Under the pieces are notes generated by a model that saw only the letters and a list, made by a program, of their open reading frames with translations, was not told where the DNA came from and ran no database searches. Both the position numbers and the translations under genes were made by a program. This document shows positions 15,001 to 30,000 of a stretch of 64,000 nt of DNA, in pieces (within the stretch, counting starts at the first letter, position 1; every line of letters starts with the position of its first letter). Source of the DNA: Mesaphorura yosii. Lineage: Eukaryota; Arthropoda; Collembola; Poduromorpha; Tullbergiidae. The stretch spans positions 62,001-126,000 of the forward strand of contig WIXG01000102.1 in the NCBI GenBank assembly GCA_009869945.1, given 5' to 3'.

Positions 15001-18000
15001 GAAATTGAATGAATGAATGCATAAACTTGACTCGAGCTGTGGCCGTGGTTCGGTGAGGAAAGGTGAAGCTGGAGGAAACCACGGGAAGGAAGAACAAAGG
15101 AAGAGAAAATCAGAAAATGTGCTGGCTTAATATAATATTTTTCTCCCGTCTCTCGGCCGCGCTTTGCCTGGCTCTGGTTGAGCGGAATCAAATCATGACG
15201 GCGCAGTCTTGCCGCTGTGCAGTTTTACCATTTTTGTAGAATTTTGAGGTGCGATGAGAGAGTGTATATAAAATACAATGAATACCTAACAAAGTCAAAT
15301 TATATTTCTCCCAAGAGATACTCGTAGAAAAAGCAGGAAAAGAACAACGGAAGCAGGCAAAACCCGCCTGACTTTTATTTCATCTCAAGCACGGTACATC
15401 TCCGTCGTTGCTGGGAATTGTAAAGGTGGCAGGGAAGAAGATACACGAGACTGAGACGCGAACGGCGGTGCTGTTGAAAGAGCAGAGAACATTCCATGTG
15501 GATTGTGCAACAAAGCAACGGGGAAAGATTTAAGAAGAGTTGAGTTTCTCAATTAAATTAGAGCTTTCTTCTTTCCTCAGCTTCCTCCTTTGGCCTGGCC
15601 ACTACTTGACTTGGGGTCCGCTAAAGCTCGGAAAATTCTTTTCCTGAATGGATCGCTTGGCAATATGCTGTCTTTAATCCAATCCTGACTCGTTCTTTTA
15701 GCGTTTGGTTTGAGTCGCCCTCCTCGTCATTTGGCAATTAATTTCTCCATTCTGTCAAGCTGACCGAAAATTGAAGAGTTGAAATTGGTTCGCAAATTGC
15801 GGTGAACTTATCACAAAGAGCAGAGCGTTACTGACAATACATCATGGAATTTCCCTACCCATGAGAGTTATTATCTACAGCAGAAAACTGCAACCAACAA
15901 CAAAACCTATGGTGAGGTTTAATTTTGCAGATGGCAAGTACTCATTCATTCCAAATTCCCGAACGCTTAAGCAAGAAAGGGTTTGCTAACAATAATAGTG
16001 AAAAGACAAACGACAACACGGTCGAAAAAGAAAGGGAAAATGTGACAGTTGAAAATCTACTTTTGTGAGTTATTTATGACTCTCCTTACGGATACATTTG
16101 CATGAATTAGTAACGAGCACACGCAACCGGGCCATTTTCGGCGCCTGGAACAAAAGTGTGCAGTAACACTTTAAGAATGGATTTTTATTATGAATATTAC
16201 AATTTACATGCATTAGACCATGCAAATTTAAATACGACGAACCAGAAAGTCCATGCATCAGTCGAGCACTGCAATGTAATTTTCCATTAATGATTTACCG
16301 CTGCCTGCTCCCGTTTGAACGTTGACGTATTTTCGGGTTTCATCATCACCCGCAATGCGCCTTCTGCTCCTGCCTCGAATCGAACTCGTTAAATGCTCCG
16401 CGCGTACTTGACTGGCAGAGGTGAGATGAATCAAGAAATTAAAAACAAGCACGCATTGTTGTTCGTCCGCATTTTCATCGGTGGACGAGGTGTCGCGTTT
16501 TTATGGCTTTTTATGCGATAAAAATTTAATTGTCTTGCACCGCTATAATGAATTGCGTTGTATAGCTGTATTGCATAGGAAACTTGCACTGTCTTGCTCA
16601 ATAGTTAATTTAACTGCTCGTCGATCAAGTCTTCTTTCTCTGCTTCGAGCCTGTTGACTTTAGCCCGTGTTCATTGAACTTTGCAAAGGAATGTGCGTGC
16701 CTTCAGTCTGAACTTTGAAAAATTTGGCGTGATAAAAGTATCAGAAAATAGCCCGCATTCCAGAACTGCGTGCGCGTTAAGTGCGAGCTCACTTTAGACA
16801 TGTAATTAAGAACTCCCGATTAAAAAGCCAAATTTGTGCCTGTACTGCCACTTCTACGAAATGCACCATGAAGCCCAGGCTTTCTCAATCGACAATCCGC
16901 GGAACGAGGTTAATCTCTGAATGTTTTCCCATTAACTAAAACTGTGAAGAAGGAAAAGTGCTCAACGGTCTCGATAAATGCTCTGTTCTCCTCTGCTAGA
17001 ACGTAAAGCAAGGTAAGTTGCGAAAGTCGAAGCACACCGTCCTGACTTGCGAAGGAAAGACATGAGAAGCGGAATATGCCACGTTCTGCCTTGAGTCCAG
17101 ACAGGATCATTAGTACCAATAATAATGGTCACATTCAAACTATTTCTTTACACTTTTCACACTATAACAAGCCTACTTGCTGAGCCCTGCTGCAAAGCCG
17201 CGACTTCATTGCCCATTAACGTTTCACCTCGAGAGGAGAGAGTGAACGTGAAGGTGAGCGCCTCGAGAGAAAGTGGAATTGGTAAGATGTATTATTATTG
17301 TTGCAGTTTTTCTTCCTCCTGACATTTTACAAGTTAATTATGATATTAGTCAGTGCTTAGTTCCAGTTCCAGTCTACATGGACAACTCGCTCAAGACTGC
17401 GTCGTTACGTCTTAATTCCAGTCCCTTGCAACGCGATATGATGGTCGTTTTGCCCGAAAGTCAATTGAATTCAACTTTATTTATCTTTTCTGTTCTCTTC
17501 TCTCGAGCTCTATTTATCTTTCGTATCTCGACTGACCAAGCGAAAGGGTTCTGCTGGAGTCTCGCAGTTGACTTTATGCCCGCTGGAAAATAAGTATCCA
17601 ATTACTGCGGGACAAACACATGTGAAAGTAATACATTTCTCAACCTGTCTTAAAATCACATTAAATTACATGTAATAAAGATCTACCGACGTGCTCTGCA
17701 TGGCTCCAGAATAAACATATGTACGTGCAAGTAAATATCGCATGTTTCGCGTGTATTTCATCAACTAATTGCCTCCAACGAAAATTCAATTGCGATACAC
17801 GTTTCGTGAGCAAAGAAAGCAAGACCCGAGCGCGTTCGTCTGCGTGCCTACGCCCGATTTATCTTTCGCAACGCAGCGCACTTTCAATCTGTCAATCTCA
17901 TCTCCTGCCGCCTGTATTGACACTCGACTATTCATCACCGCTGACAACCAATTTTCTGCGCACAAAAGGTGTTGAAGCTTGACTATCCTGAATCGAGTTT

Positions 18001-21000
18001 GTATATTTGATCCTGCGTGCGCGCCGCGCTGTTATTATGAAAACTGCATTAGCTAATCGTCAGCATTTTTCATAAGTAGTACACATGTACGTGTTTTGCA
18101 GTGCGAAAACTACGATGGAGGAATCACATTTTCTTGAAAAGACTCGTCTCGATCGTGCCTGGCTTCCGAGCAGATCTGAGCAAAGCCAGTGAAGGGAAAG
18201 GAAGGCGAGCAAAGTGCCTGTTCACAATGCGAAGTTTAAAAGAAACAAATTTCACTCGGTGGAATTTAACGCGTACGCATAAATCTTGTCCATTCGCCTA
18301 CTTTCACACACTTCGCTCGCTCCTCCATCATCATCACACGCGAAAACTTGATAAAAGTAAAAGCAAAGAAGGTAAGTGCAGCAAACTTCAGCGTCTGATA
18401 TACATTAGACTGTCGCCGTTACCGATGTAGCAGTGATATTGAACCTGCAAGCGTGAAGAGAAATGCGTGAACAGCACAGAACAAGAGTGAATGGAGGAAA
18501 TTCCTAATCGAAATGTCAATTTCTTTTTCTTGCATTATATGGATAACGAGAGATTCGCGATCGAGTCACAGATTGGCTGGCAGACAGAAAAGACTCGTTT
18601 TCTCCATGAATTCATAAGTCCCGTATTGCTCAATGTTGCGCCAAGTGAACGTGTTATTGCGTTTGAAATTAAAAATTTGAAATGAATCCGAATATATTGG
18701 TACAATGCGTGACTTGCGAATCGTAATGTCATAAATACAGTTTTGCCAACTGCGAGCACTGAACCAAATCGGAAAGTACATTGCACTTTGAAATTCCACT
18801 TTCCTAGACAGAGCAAAAGACGGCCTCAAGAAGCAAAGAAAATACTCGAGAGCTCCTCGTGGCTCGTCCTCAAGTATGTTGACATGCAAAGTACAGAGTG
18901 TGGAACGAGCTGCTTGGCGGATGACAAGAAGACATCATCGCGCAACATAAACCAACTTTATTTTCAAATTCCAAACAGATTTACTTTCTCGCTCTCGCTG
19001 TTCGCTGTCTCTTGATGGCTGACACATTTCTCAGAGCAGATCGCACATTTGCCTGAGTGAAAGCAAGAATCGTCAGTTGTTGAATTGTTGCGCTGAATTG
19101 AGAACGACGGAGTGAAAAACTGTTTTGGGCCTACTTTGTATGTAAACATGTCTCGCTGGTGTACTTCGTATTTGTACAGCGAGTATATATTTTACTATTA
19201 TTATTATTGCACTTATGCCGTGCATTATGCGTGGGAATGATGACACATTAGATTATTTGAAAAGTATTTCACCATTATTATTATCATAAACTCCGAGGCA
19301 AGTTCTGAAATCACTTTTATAAACTTTCTCCACTACAACTTGTACATGTCGTGTCCGCTCCCCGTGTGAATCCTCAAGCATGCATGGTTTTTACAACTTG
19401 CGTTGGGCATCATCACCCAAGAGGCTACTGGCCTACCAAATTGTGCAGATTCGAGTGGTCTGATTCTGTGAGTGAAAGCAGTTTGCATGTGGGCTCAAAC
19501 ATCGAAATTGGAAGACATTTCTCCTGCACTGTGTTAAGTGTAGAGCGACAGTAATTTCGAGAGTCCGTACTGGGAACAGACTTCCTACTTCGCTTTTTAG
19601 CACAAGCGGACGGTTTCTGCGCCGGGCAGTCAGCATGTGATAATATTTTATTACACAATTCAGGGTATTAATAAAGTGACATGAAGTGGAGTAGGAAGGA
19701 AGGAAGCGGAGAGGAAATAATATTCCGTATTATGTACTTGTTGAAAGTAGGTTATGTACATTATTTAATATGATTGCCAGAACCGACTTCTTGACTTCAC
19801 TCCATTCGGTGCTGAGCGGAGCCCTGCGCTGGCAAAAATAATATGAAAATTCAATTTTTCTATTACAGGCTTAATATTCGCAGACTATGCAAATATTGGA
19901 GCAGGAAATGGGTTCAGCCTCCAATTGCCCACCAGCTTTTATTACAACCAAATTTGATTTACTGGTCATGGCAAGTGATCGTAATTCTTGCTTAATGCAC
20001 ATGAATTTTGAATATGGAAAAGCACAGCAAAATGCATCTTGTAAGTAAGGCCAAGATATTGAAATGGAACTTACATATCCAACTTGGTTAATTGGGATCC
20101 GATCCGGTTGCACGCGTTCAAAACTGATGCACTCTTGTCCCGATCCGAATGCCAGCCAGCGCGGGGAGCTGGACAGTGCTTTCTTGCAGGCTCCACGAAT
20201 TGTGCATCTGAAAATGCCAAGACAAAAAGTACCATTATTAGAGACTTCGATACTACATAGTTGCTGTAAGTGACATGATGTTGCGTTTGAGTTCTGGTTT
20301 GAGTAGAAGAATTCTTGCCAGGTGTAAAAACATTGCTGTAAACTGAAAACTACAAATTACCAGCATCGTACGCTATGCCGTAATGATGTCAATGATTTTT
20401 GATAATATTTTCCAAAGGGGTGAGCCTGCACAATAGCATACTTAATGAATGTTAAATAAAGTCGACTACCCAAACACCGAGCAGCGCAACCCTTTTCAAG
20501 TGCATTCATTATTAATGAGTTTATGATGCAATTCGAACGCGCTGTACTAATCCAGTAGTGCTTGGCTTGTCTCTCGCTTAATGAGACACAGGCAGGCATC
20601 CGACTGAAAGAAAGAAATCACTTATTCAAAATGTGCAATGCACTTTATGCCTCGTGAATTTTCCAGCGGTGTGCGTAACACCTGGACAATTACGGGCTAT
20701 TATTCACTATTCGAATAATCCTCCTGTTACATTCCCAAGTCGGTCGAGTATTGACATTCACCGTGCATTAAAATTTCAGAAATTAGTATTACTCGGCGCT
20801 TGCGAGACGCGTGGGCCGCACGATACCAGAGTGAGGCAAAGATTTCTATTAAATTTCCAATCATTCGTTATCGTTTTCATCCGCGTGCGTCCTGCACCCT
20901 TTCCTATCTTTTCCTCGCCGTACATTACATCTTGATCAGTGAACCGTGTTATGAAACGATTATTGCAATACACAACCTAATTCTTTTAAAACTATCAATT

Positions 21001-24000
21001 CCCAGCTTGCCAATCGAGTTCGTCTAGTTTTATGAACTGCTGCTCATTGCATTTGATGGAATTACGCATTGTGCTTATATCAGCAACATGAGGAGAGAAT
21101 GTTTGTGGGGAGCTCGCTGTTTGTGTTGTTGGGATTACGCAGCGTTGTAAATTGGAACCGAATATGACGAGATGCGTTGGGCAAGAGGATGAGGGTAAAA
21201 TGAACAGCAAGCCAAGCTGCTGAGGCTTTGTTCGCCTGTGTCATCCACTCATTCGTGAATAAGCCCTGCGCATGATACATTATGCTCCATTTAATACAAT
21301 TTGGGCTCGTCGAAAGTATGATTAGTAATCATAATCATAAAGAGAGCAATACTTTGGAGATTTGCGCTTTCATCATTGTCATCATCAGCGTCCTGATCAT
21401 CTTCTCTCGCTCAAGCTCGCCTTTGCGTTATTGGCTCGTCAATTCGTCTGTGTCTTGTCTCCTGACTCATTCACACTCAAATTGCGAATTCTTATCATGT
21501 CACTATTCGCTTTTCTATCGCTTGTCCGCTGATCTTCGAAGCCGGCTGATGTGATGATGGAGTGTGCTGTGTTACAGCACCAAGATCTTACTCTATTGTC
21601 GTCTGTTCTGTCTCCGGCTTCGGCTTCAATATTGTGTCCAATTCCCACGAGAGACAGTCATGCCCTACATGCACAAGCTACAAGCAGCGATCCTGTTCTT
21701 TCCTTATTTCGTACTTTCACTCTCTTCCGAGTCCATCCACCCAATGATAATAATAATCCCACGTACAAGAGGAAAATAGACAAGATCGACGACTGTATTT
21801 TTATGATGTACCCTCGCACTCTTGTCTACATGGCCTGGCCTTGCTCAGGACACTGCACAGACACAGCGGGGAGAAACATCAATTGAAATTGAACGCACTC
21901 CTCACATGAACAAAACTCATAACAAGAGGATTTCAGCAAGACGCGCCAAAGCCAAAGGCTTTCTCCTTGCCCTGCCTTGCTGGAGAAGAGGATGGCGCGA
22001 TGATGACGATGACAAAAGTGCAATGATGATAATATTGTGGAGTTAACCGGTGCAAAACACGCACACACGTACAGACTGCGAAAGTACAAACGTAAAGTTA
22101 AATGTAAAGTGAAGATGAAGTTCCGCAATAATAACAGTAATGGTAAAAATATCAAATCCAATCTCCTTCATTCTACGAGAATTTTTTTCTTACATACCTG
22201 CTCATGCCTTCATTTTTATCCAAGTTTCCTTCCTGCTTGCCGTTAACAAAGGACAAGACGTAGCAAACTCCCAAGTTCAGGAGTTCAGGCTCTCGGCTCT
22301 AATTAATTGCGGAGCCCCGTAATTTGACATTCTTTGTGACAAATTTTGTTTGCCTTGATCGGACGAATTCTTCATTTTGTCGCTGTCAAAATATTATTGC
22401 TGTCCTTAAAATAACAAATGAATCATGTCCGTTCATTGCGCGCACTTCAACGTGTTGCCATTCCCTGCTCTCCGAGCATAATTTTTTATTTATTTTTCTG
22501 TTATTCTTGAGTGGAGAGTAAGTGCGCGTTGAGTGCATCGAATCGTCCAACTCGTGCCTTGCACGGGAGCCCTGATCAATATTTAATCAAGTGAGGGGAC
22601 CTTCCAGAAATGCATCTCGTGTACGCGTAGACCTAAAATGGATCCAGCCTCTTGTGTTCTGCAGACAGGATGCAGTTGCAAGTTGCAACTGCATCTTGCA
22701 ACACGTCGGAGAAAGAAGTGGAAAGAAAATAAAAGTTGACTATGATGGAGCTCTGAAGAAAAGTAAGAAAGTGAAAGCAGAGTCCCTTGCACGGCAATCA
22801 TGAGGATGATGATGGCATTATGCACTTTATGGTATTGGCATTGGATACAATTCGTTCCCAGTTGGATCTTTATACGTGTGAGGCTGCCTACCGTCGCGCT
22901 GGTCTTGGCGCCCGTGACCTGGACTGTGCTATGCATTTGTCGTCTCTGCAGCGTGGCGTGGCGCGTCGCATCCGCTCATAAGTTCTTGTAAAGGAGAAGT
23001 GCGTACGGTAATAATCGTAATAATATGAGCAGTGCAGTGCAGTGCCGACTGCATTCCGTATTCTCTTTCTGCATTGTTTCTTTCTCTCTGATCTGAAAAT
23101 GCAGTGCAGTGCGTCATATTGATACGCACTGCACTATGCACGGCATTACAGATGTACTTGATCTAATCTTGAATACCATCACGAGACTTGAATTTTTCCT
23201 GTTTCCCCTTCCAGTGATTTTTATTCAAACCATAACTGCTAATATTTCTTTATCTGCGCACATGTGAATCAAATGCACAGCACTCGCATGTCGCGTGTTC
23301 CCTGTTTTCCTTCCCTTTCCCTTCTCCATGTCGTCCCATTCCAGTCATTCCCTGTGCATCTCAGCTCAGTGCTGGCATTCGTCGTTTAGGCTTTTATGGT
23401 CTACCCCCACCCGCATGCAATGACGGCGGGAGAATATGCGGGTGAGATTCGGTGCTGATAATGATATATGTGCACGCTGTCACCAGCCTCGGAAACAAAT
23501 CGAATGCAATTCTGACTCGATTGTGAATGTCAATACCGGCATCCTACAATCTAATCAAATGGTTTCGATCTTGGTCCATGCGGGATCTGATTAGCATTGC
23601 CTGAGCTTGTGTAAGGCAATGATTTTAAGCATCCTAAAGCATGAACTGTGACCGGCCCATTCCTACTTGCACTGTTCTGTTTTATGAATTTGTCTCCCGT
23701 TAAGAAAACATGAACCGCCGAAAGCAAAAGGCAAGCTCATTCCCGATGCAGTGTCTTTGCTTTGCAATGTCCTTGCGTAGCACTGGAGCAAATTGCAAAA
23801 GTTTTTCGTCAACGATAATTCATGCAAATGTGCATATTCTTTTCCTACTCCGCTCAAAATGACCGAAATAACACGAGTAAGTCTCCACGGTACAGTAACT
23901 CGTACAAACTCTAGCAGCAAGTTTGAACATAACTTTCGTGTACGAGACACAATCTACAAACTCGTGCCTACCGAACCACAATTTCGCATGAAAATATTGC

Positions 24001-27000
24001 GAATGCGGCCGTTACAAGTGCTGGACTGACACAATTATGCACTTCCTTATTGCAAAAAATAATCAATCCTGAAAACCATTTAGATAACGTGAATCGAGGA
24101 ATGGCCTCAAATTTTGCATTAAGCTTTCAGAATTCGGGACTCTTAAATAATTGAGCTGTGGCCGACGAACTGTGGAAGCATTTGAGCAAGCATCACAGAC
24201 ATCATTTCGCATTAAATGCCGTTCTTATCTTAACGATTCCACAGTTCCACATTTTTAATGTCCGCTCAATACAACATACGCCATAGTCGAGCTGGGTGCA
24301 AGTTCGGCATGTCTAGCTTCTGCCTGATAAGGACTTGTCATACATTTTTCAGAAAATTCGATTTTTTCCAGTTGGATACAATTTTCCGTGAATTCCGCGT
24401 CTCGTAAATGAATAAAAATAAAACTTTTCCCAGCTAAAGTTTCGCAAAGTCCTTCTTAACTGGCTCGCCTTCGCCAAGCCATGTCCCTTGCCGTCTTCAT
24501 TTTTCTGCCAATTATAAATAAATGAGCAGAGAATTCCTGCTTTCTGCTCTACTTTTGACTTCGTGTCCATGCTTTGCGCTGCTGTGGGATGTTCCTTCAT
24601 GTATTAGTAACTCGAAATATGTATGCAACCTGCTGCTGCCACTGCTTTCTGGCCATGATTTCTACCAGACCATAATTAAGTGAGCCTCTTTTTACGTACT
24701 TTCCCCAATACGAGCATTTTCTCTTGCCAGGCAGCCGGTTAAATGAGATGCCTTTTATTTTATTTTTGTACGGCCGTTTTCACTGCATGGGAACTGTAAT
24801 TTCGAGCCTCGCGTAATATGGGCAGTACAGGAGTAATGAACAACCGCGCTGCATCGCATCCAACATCGCATTGTGGCTGGTTGCGGTAAGCGTATTCATT
24901 ACGCAGAGAAATGCTACTAATTTTGTGCGTGCAATGTACATTTAGCTGGCAGTTGGCAGTAAAAGAGGGTGAAATGAAATTCTTTAAAGGAAGTTCAGCG
25001 CACAAGAGCCATTAATGCCACTGGGCTGTCTGACGTGTGTAAATGTACGCACTGCAGCCGGCACGAATGAGATTCACGTCGTGAATCGGAGGATTTAATA
25101 GTTTTCCTCCAACATTCATCAGTTCAATGAGAAACTGGAACAATTTCCGGCTGCTCATTGGATTTCCCAGCCAATGGACCGCTACAGGAATGAACATAGT
25201 GTAATGTGCTTATAATTTAATTACACAATTAATTAATTTGCTTTTACTTAGACGTAAGAACCATACAAAACCTAAACCTCCATCAATATGAAAGCGGAAC
25301 CTTCTTTCGTGCTAATATTTCCAGGTGTACTTGCGGAAATAAATCAAGAATTAACGTTTCTACACACGCGAATGGCTCACAATGATCACGAAAGCCTGCA
25401 CTATCACAAATCACCAAAAGCCGACCAACATTCTCCTGAGACGCCGAGTGGGAAAAGTGCAAGCACGAAACATGTCCACTAATTGAATTTCTGTCTTGTT
25501 GATTGTTCGCTTTGCTAACCTAATTCCACTTTCGCAAGCAAACTTGCTCCATTTCTGTTCTTTCTTCCACCCACACGTTTGCCAATTTTTCCCTGTCCAA
25601 CTTAGCGCTGGATTCGAATTTCCTCGAAGTACCTTGCCACAATAAAGCATTACACTATTTAATTACAACCATCAAATCACCAGTCAAATTAATGTGTGCG
25701 ATGTTGCTCGATCTGGTTCTACTACATTTTATCTTGCCCGCACAGAAATTTATGACATCACCATTTCCTGCCTTCTAATAAGGGAATTAATTTTATTAAT
25801 TTATGTCCGCTGCTGTTCCAGTTTCCCTGCCGCAACGTCGTGCTTTACCTCTCATCAATTTACCAAAATAAAGACAAGCACATGCCTATTGACCGCTGAG
25901 CGCTTCATGAGATTACACCTTGAGTTGTTAGGTTTTATGAGAAGATATTTGTGTCCTATTTTTAGTCTACTTGAGGCATCAAGTTTGTTGCTTTGTTGTT
26001 TGTTTTCTTTGAGCATCCGCAATGTGGGTTACTGGCAATTGCTTACCTCTTCTCCAGCGAACACCAGCCGCAATACGGGTCCCGGGAGTTGAGACATTGG
26101 CTGCAATTGCTCTGTGTCTCGCACTCCTCCACGCGTACTTTGGAAACCTGTAAACAAACAATAACAATGAATGAATTAATCGCACAATCGGCAACCAGGA
26201 TCAATAAAAGAATTTAAACTTGTAGCGCAGTAAAGGCGTCACTTCAAATTACAATTTAGCCGTAAATCAGCAATTAGTTCAAGAATGGGAAATAACGCGT
26301 GGGTTGAGCTTGCAACTTTCGACTAAAATTCTTAACAAATCCTAAGCCACAGTCACGCAGATGAACGAGGAGGCTCACAAGTTACAACGTGTACGATATT
26401 AAGCGTGAGCGTGAACGTGAACGCAATTTGTTCCCGTGCACTAAAAATAATCTCGTATTATTTCTAAGCATTTTGGAAAACGTTCTTCAAATGGTCTCTT
26501 GAGGGCAGGAAATAGAATTACTGCAATTTGCAATGCTTTGCTTCCTCAGTGACTGCCTGGCTGGAATTTTATATAAGACATGGCTTAATAAATCAATTAC
26601 AATTACTTCCTCTTACCACACACACGCACACACTCGAGTACCACAATTCGGGCAGAGCTTCATCCTGTTGAGCTGAAACTCAGCGTGCTCGCTGCACTCG
26701 TGCATCGAACCATTCAAGCATGGCGCATAATTTTTAATATTAATTGAGTCTGCATAGTCTAGATTCGTAATCTGCGGTATTTGCAGCCAATCATTTCATA
26801 ATTTCGGAGGAGCTTTAATTTTTCAACGGAATTCCTGGTTAGTCACATCAATAAGACGCTCATACACCGTTCAAGCGTGCTACTCTGGCATGGCAGCGGA
26901 GGGTCCTGGGCTTTGGCTGGCAGCTCTCTTTCGCATTTTGAAATGAGGCAGAAAAGAATGATGAAGGCACCGAATGAAATTAGATACAAGATATTTTAAC

Positions 27001-30000
27001 AACGCGCGAGCAAATAGCACGGGAAACATATGTTCTGGAGACGCAGAGAAAAGAATCTTGTCTCAAGGTACATTACATCTTATGTATGTGCTGTGTAATA
27101 ATTATGAGTTAAGTCGAACTGCTCTACCAAAATAGAAACAAACAAGTCAAGCCAACCCGGCGACTCGAGACTAAAAGCCCAAGCTGGAAAAGTCAAGTCA
27201 AGTGTATTATTACTCTTCATTTACTTTTTCTCTCATTAACATTTTTCCTTTGCTTCTGCTCATACTTTCAGGCCAGTCTCCTACCAGTAACGTGTTCGAT
27301 AAATCTTTTCTCTCGCTGCCACTGCTGATGCCCATTTGTCCATGCTTGGCAACAAGTTTGCTGTTGCCATTGTCTTTGTCCTACTCAAATTCGCTACAAA
27401 TTTTAAGAATTCAATTTGCCAACTTGACTTTGTTGGCTTTCCTTTCGGGCCGTAAAGTGCTCAGTTCACTGGTCATACTGTACTTCAAAAATTGCATGAA
27501 CATTTTAAAATTCCTTTGACTTCGTCCAAGCGAAATGCTTCTGTTTCATGCTCTTGCAATTGCATCGCTATGAATTGTGCACTTAATTATTACTGCAACC
27601 GCAACTGCAGCGCAACTAAAACTGTGGAAGGTTGCATTACGAGTGCCATCAAGCTTAATGTGCTTACAAGTGCAGCTTTACTTTTCTCGATTTATAGCGT
27701 GGTTACTACGCAAAAAACAGTGCAGTACTTTTCAGGCTTTGTTTCTAGGATGGTCAAGAGGTCGCGAGAGACGAGAGAACTCTTCAAAAGAGAATTATGA
27801 CGGTATCAAATTGTACAGCTATTCTGTACCGGTTGGTGGACCACGTCAAGTGGAAACGAAGAAAGTTAAGTAAGTGAAGCACTTTGTTGTTTTTTCACTT
27901 TGTTACACGTTAAGTAACTAAAAGCCAGGCGAGGTGCACGCGTATGGTTTCTCCGATTTCCCGCCCGACTCGAGACTCATTGCACTTTGCCTCGCGTGTG
28001 TGTGTTCCTCTCTGATCTATCCAATTGCAAAGTCAGGCACATTTCGAAGGAGAAAGCCAATCTCTCAATGCCCAAATTAAAAAATGTGATGATGAAATAA
28101 ATAAAGTAAAGTAAAAGAGCGAAGCCTTTACTTGAAAAGAGAACCGTTACTTTCACGTTTAGTTTCATCAAACTCACTCTTTTGTAGGTATTGTATTTCT
28201 GTGCCTCATTCGTCACTTTCCTCCGATTTCTACACTTGTTTCTTTTTCTTTCTTCAACTTTCTTTAGGCGTTGCTTGGTGGGAGAATTTTTCTGGCTTCT
28301 GATGCGAGCTTGCCACACATGGCGTCCACACTCACGTGGCGGATAGGCATTTTGTACAGATCCAAATTTAGAATTAAATACCTTGATGCCCAATAAATAA
28401 TATTTAACAGCAGACCAACGAGCGGGTCGCAATGCAAGCGGTTCGTAAATCACTCGAGTGAAGAAATTTGCTGTTTCTTAGTCGGCATGAAACTTCCATG
28501 AAGATGCCAAATGCCGACGTTCACCACGATGGTTAGATAAATCAAGAAAAGTGAGAATGAAGAAGGAACCTCTCAAACATTAACAAATTACGACTGGAAA
28601 AGAATACGAGTAAATACTTTCCTGGTGCTGCTGTCGTTGAGCAATAAAGTAATGTTTGACATGTTGCTAACATAAAAATTCCGACGGTAAGCAACTCGCT
28701 CCTTCCTCTGGTTTCCGATTTTCGGTTTCTTGGGAGCAAAGCAGTTCGGGGTTTAATGCGCAGCCATTTACGGCAGTGTACATTAAGTTTTCAGTATGAA
28801 TTATTAGTTCCGAGAGCGAAGAGGAAAGAAGTCATTTCTATGCATCGCGGAGGAGAGCGCATCAACTCGGCGAGAATGAACATGAATGAAAAAAGTCATT
28901 GGGCCACGTGTTCCCTATTTCTCTTTCGCACCCAGCCATGAGCATAGCCGCAGTCGTGATATCGGGCCATGCTTACAAGATCGTAATAATACTCTCTCAA
29001 CATGCAATAGAAAGATACTCCGCCGCATCGGAATTGCGAAACGGGGCGATTTCACAAGCGAGCAAGAAATCAAATAAACTTGAATCTCTTCGCAGCAATT
29101 TTTTACGATCAAACTTGTTGACTTAACATTCGTACGTTCTTCTCGCCTGCATGAAAGCCAGTATCACAAAAAAAGGTTTAAGTTAATATCTACATAATGA
29201 ATGAATGAAGAAGACTCACGCATAATCCTGCGTTTTATAGATTTTGCAAACATATTCGGATTATGCAATTTTTCGCCAGCAAAACTGAGGCTTGAGCTTG
29301 ATTTATTTCTTGCCATTAAGAGGATGAAATAACGGTATGCGAAATGTTGTGAAATTCTTTGCACAGAAAAGTTGGTTTGGATTCGGACAGGGCGTTCGAG
29401 CGAGAGCGCGAGCATTGCCTGGTCATTAAATAAAAGTGTTCTGGAGTCTCACGTGCGAGACGCACAGTGCGGAATTGGCCCATCAGCAATATAATATTAC
29501 TTACGTAGTCATTGCATTTTGAATGGTTACTCGTTGTACGAGTGAGCGTATTACGCGTACGTCGCTCAAGTCCCATAATAATGGCCTTTCATTTAGAATG
29601 GAGTGGTCATGAGTCCCAAGGGGTCAATGGAGAGGAAGTAAAAGGAAAATACAAGAACTTTTAGTGAAAAGTAGATTGAACTCAATTAGAGTCAAGTCTC
29701 AAGTTCAGCTCGTCGGTTCACGGCAACGCTCAACAGGAACTGACTGCAAGGTGACGGTGACATGGTCAAGACCAAGTCCAAGGCAAGGGCAAAGGCAAAA
29801 GTCAACCTAAGCGGTTGGAGTCCGGCGCGAGAGCAAGACTCACTTTCCTTTTACTAGGATTATTAGTGTTAATGGTGTTTGAGTGAACTTTCACTTGAAA
29901 TTACACGTGAAACACCTTCTCGGACTGCCTGACGTGCAGTTGACTTTTTACGATCCGCGTGCTACAGTTACGATGTTGCAATAATGTTGCATCGGATTAT

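Larger units (their letters stand above)
20208..26046 (-). other. PlexA intron 4 (5.8 kb)
   Basis: No coding exon is supported on either strand. It contains the near-perfect palindrome at 22666-22698 and the hairpin at 23091-23153, plus short AGTGC tandem runs near 23031-23047. A 132-codon plus-strand open frame at 25694-26092 overlaps exon 4 on the opposite strand and is not a gene. Confidence 0.75.

Noticed and set aside
16258..16452. Minus-strand frame containing GAGSGKS, like a Walker A motif
   Set aside because: It is only 64 codons, with no other ATPase motif, and overlaps a probable B-box/SINE-like segment, so the match is likely chance.
25694..26092. 132-codon plus-strand frame overlapping exon 4
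   Set aside because: It is antisense to the clear PSI 1 exon and has no recognisable similarity.
27977..28453. 158-codon open frame on the minus strand, the longest not explained by plexin
   Set aside because: It begins at GTG; the first ATG lies deep inside, leaving a short frame. No family motif or domain pattern was recognised, and composition matches the surrounding intron.
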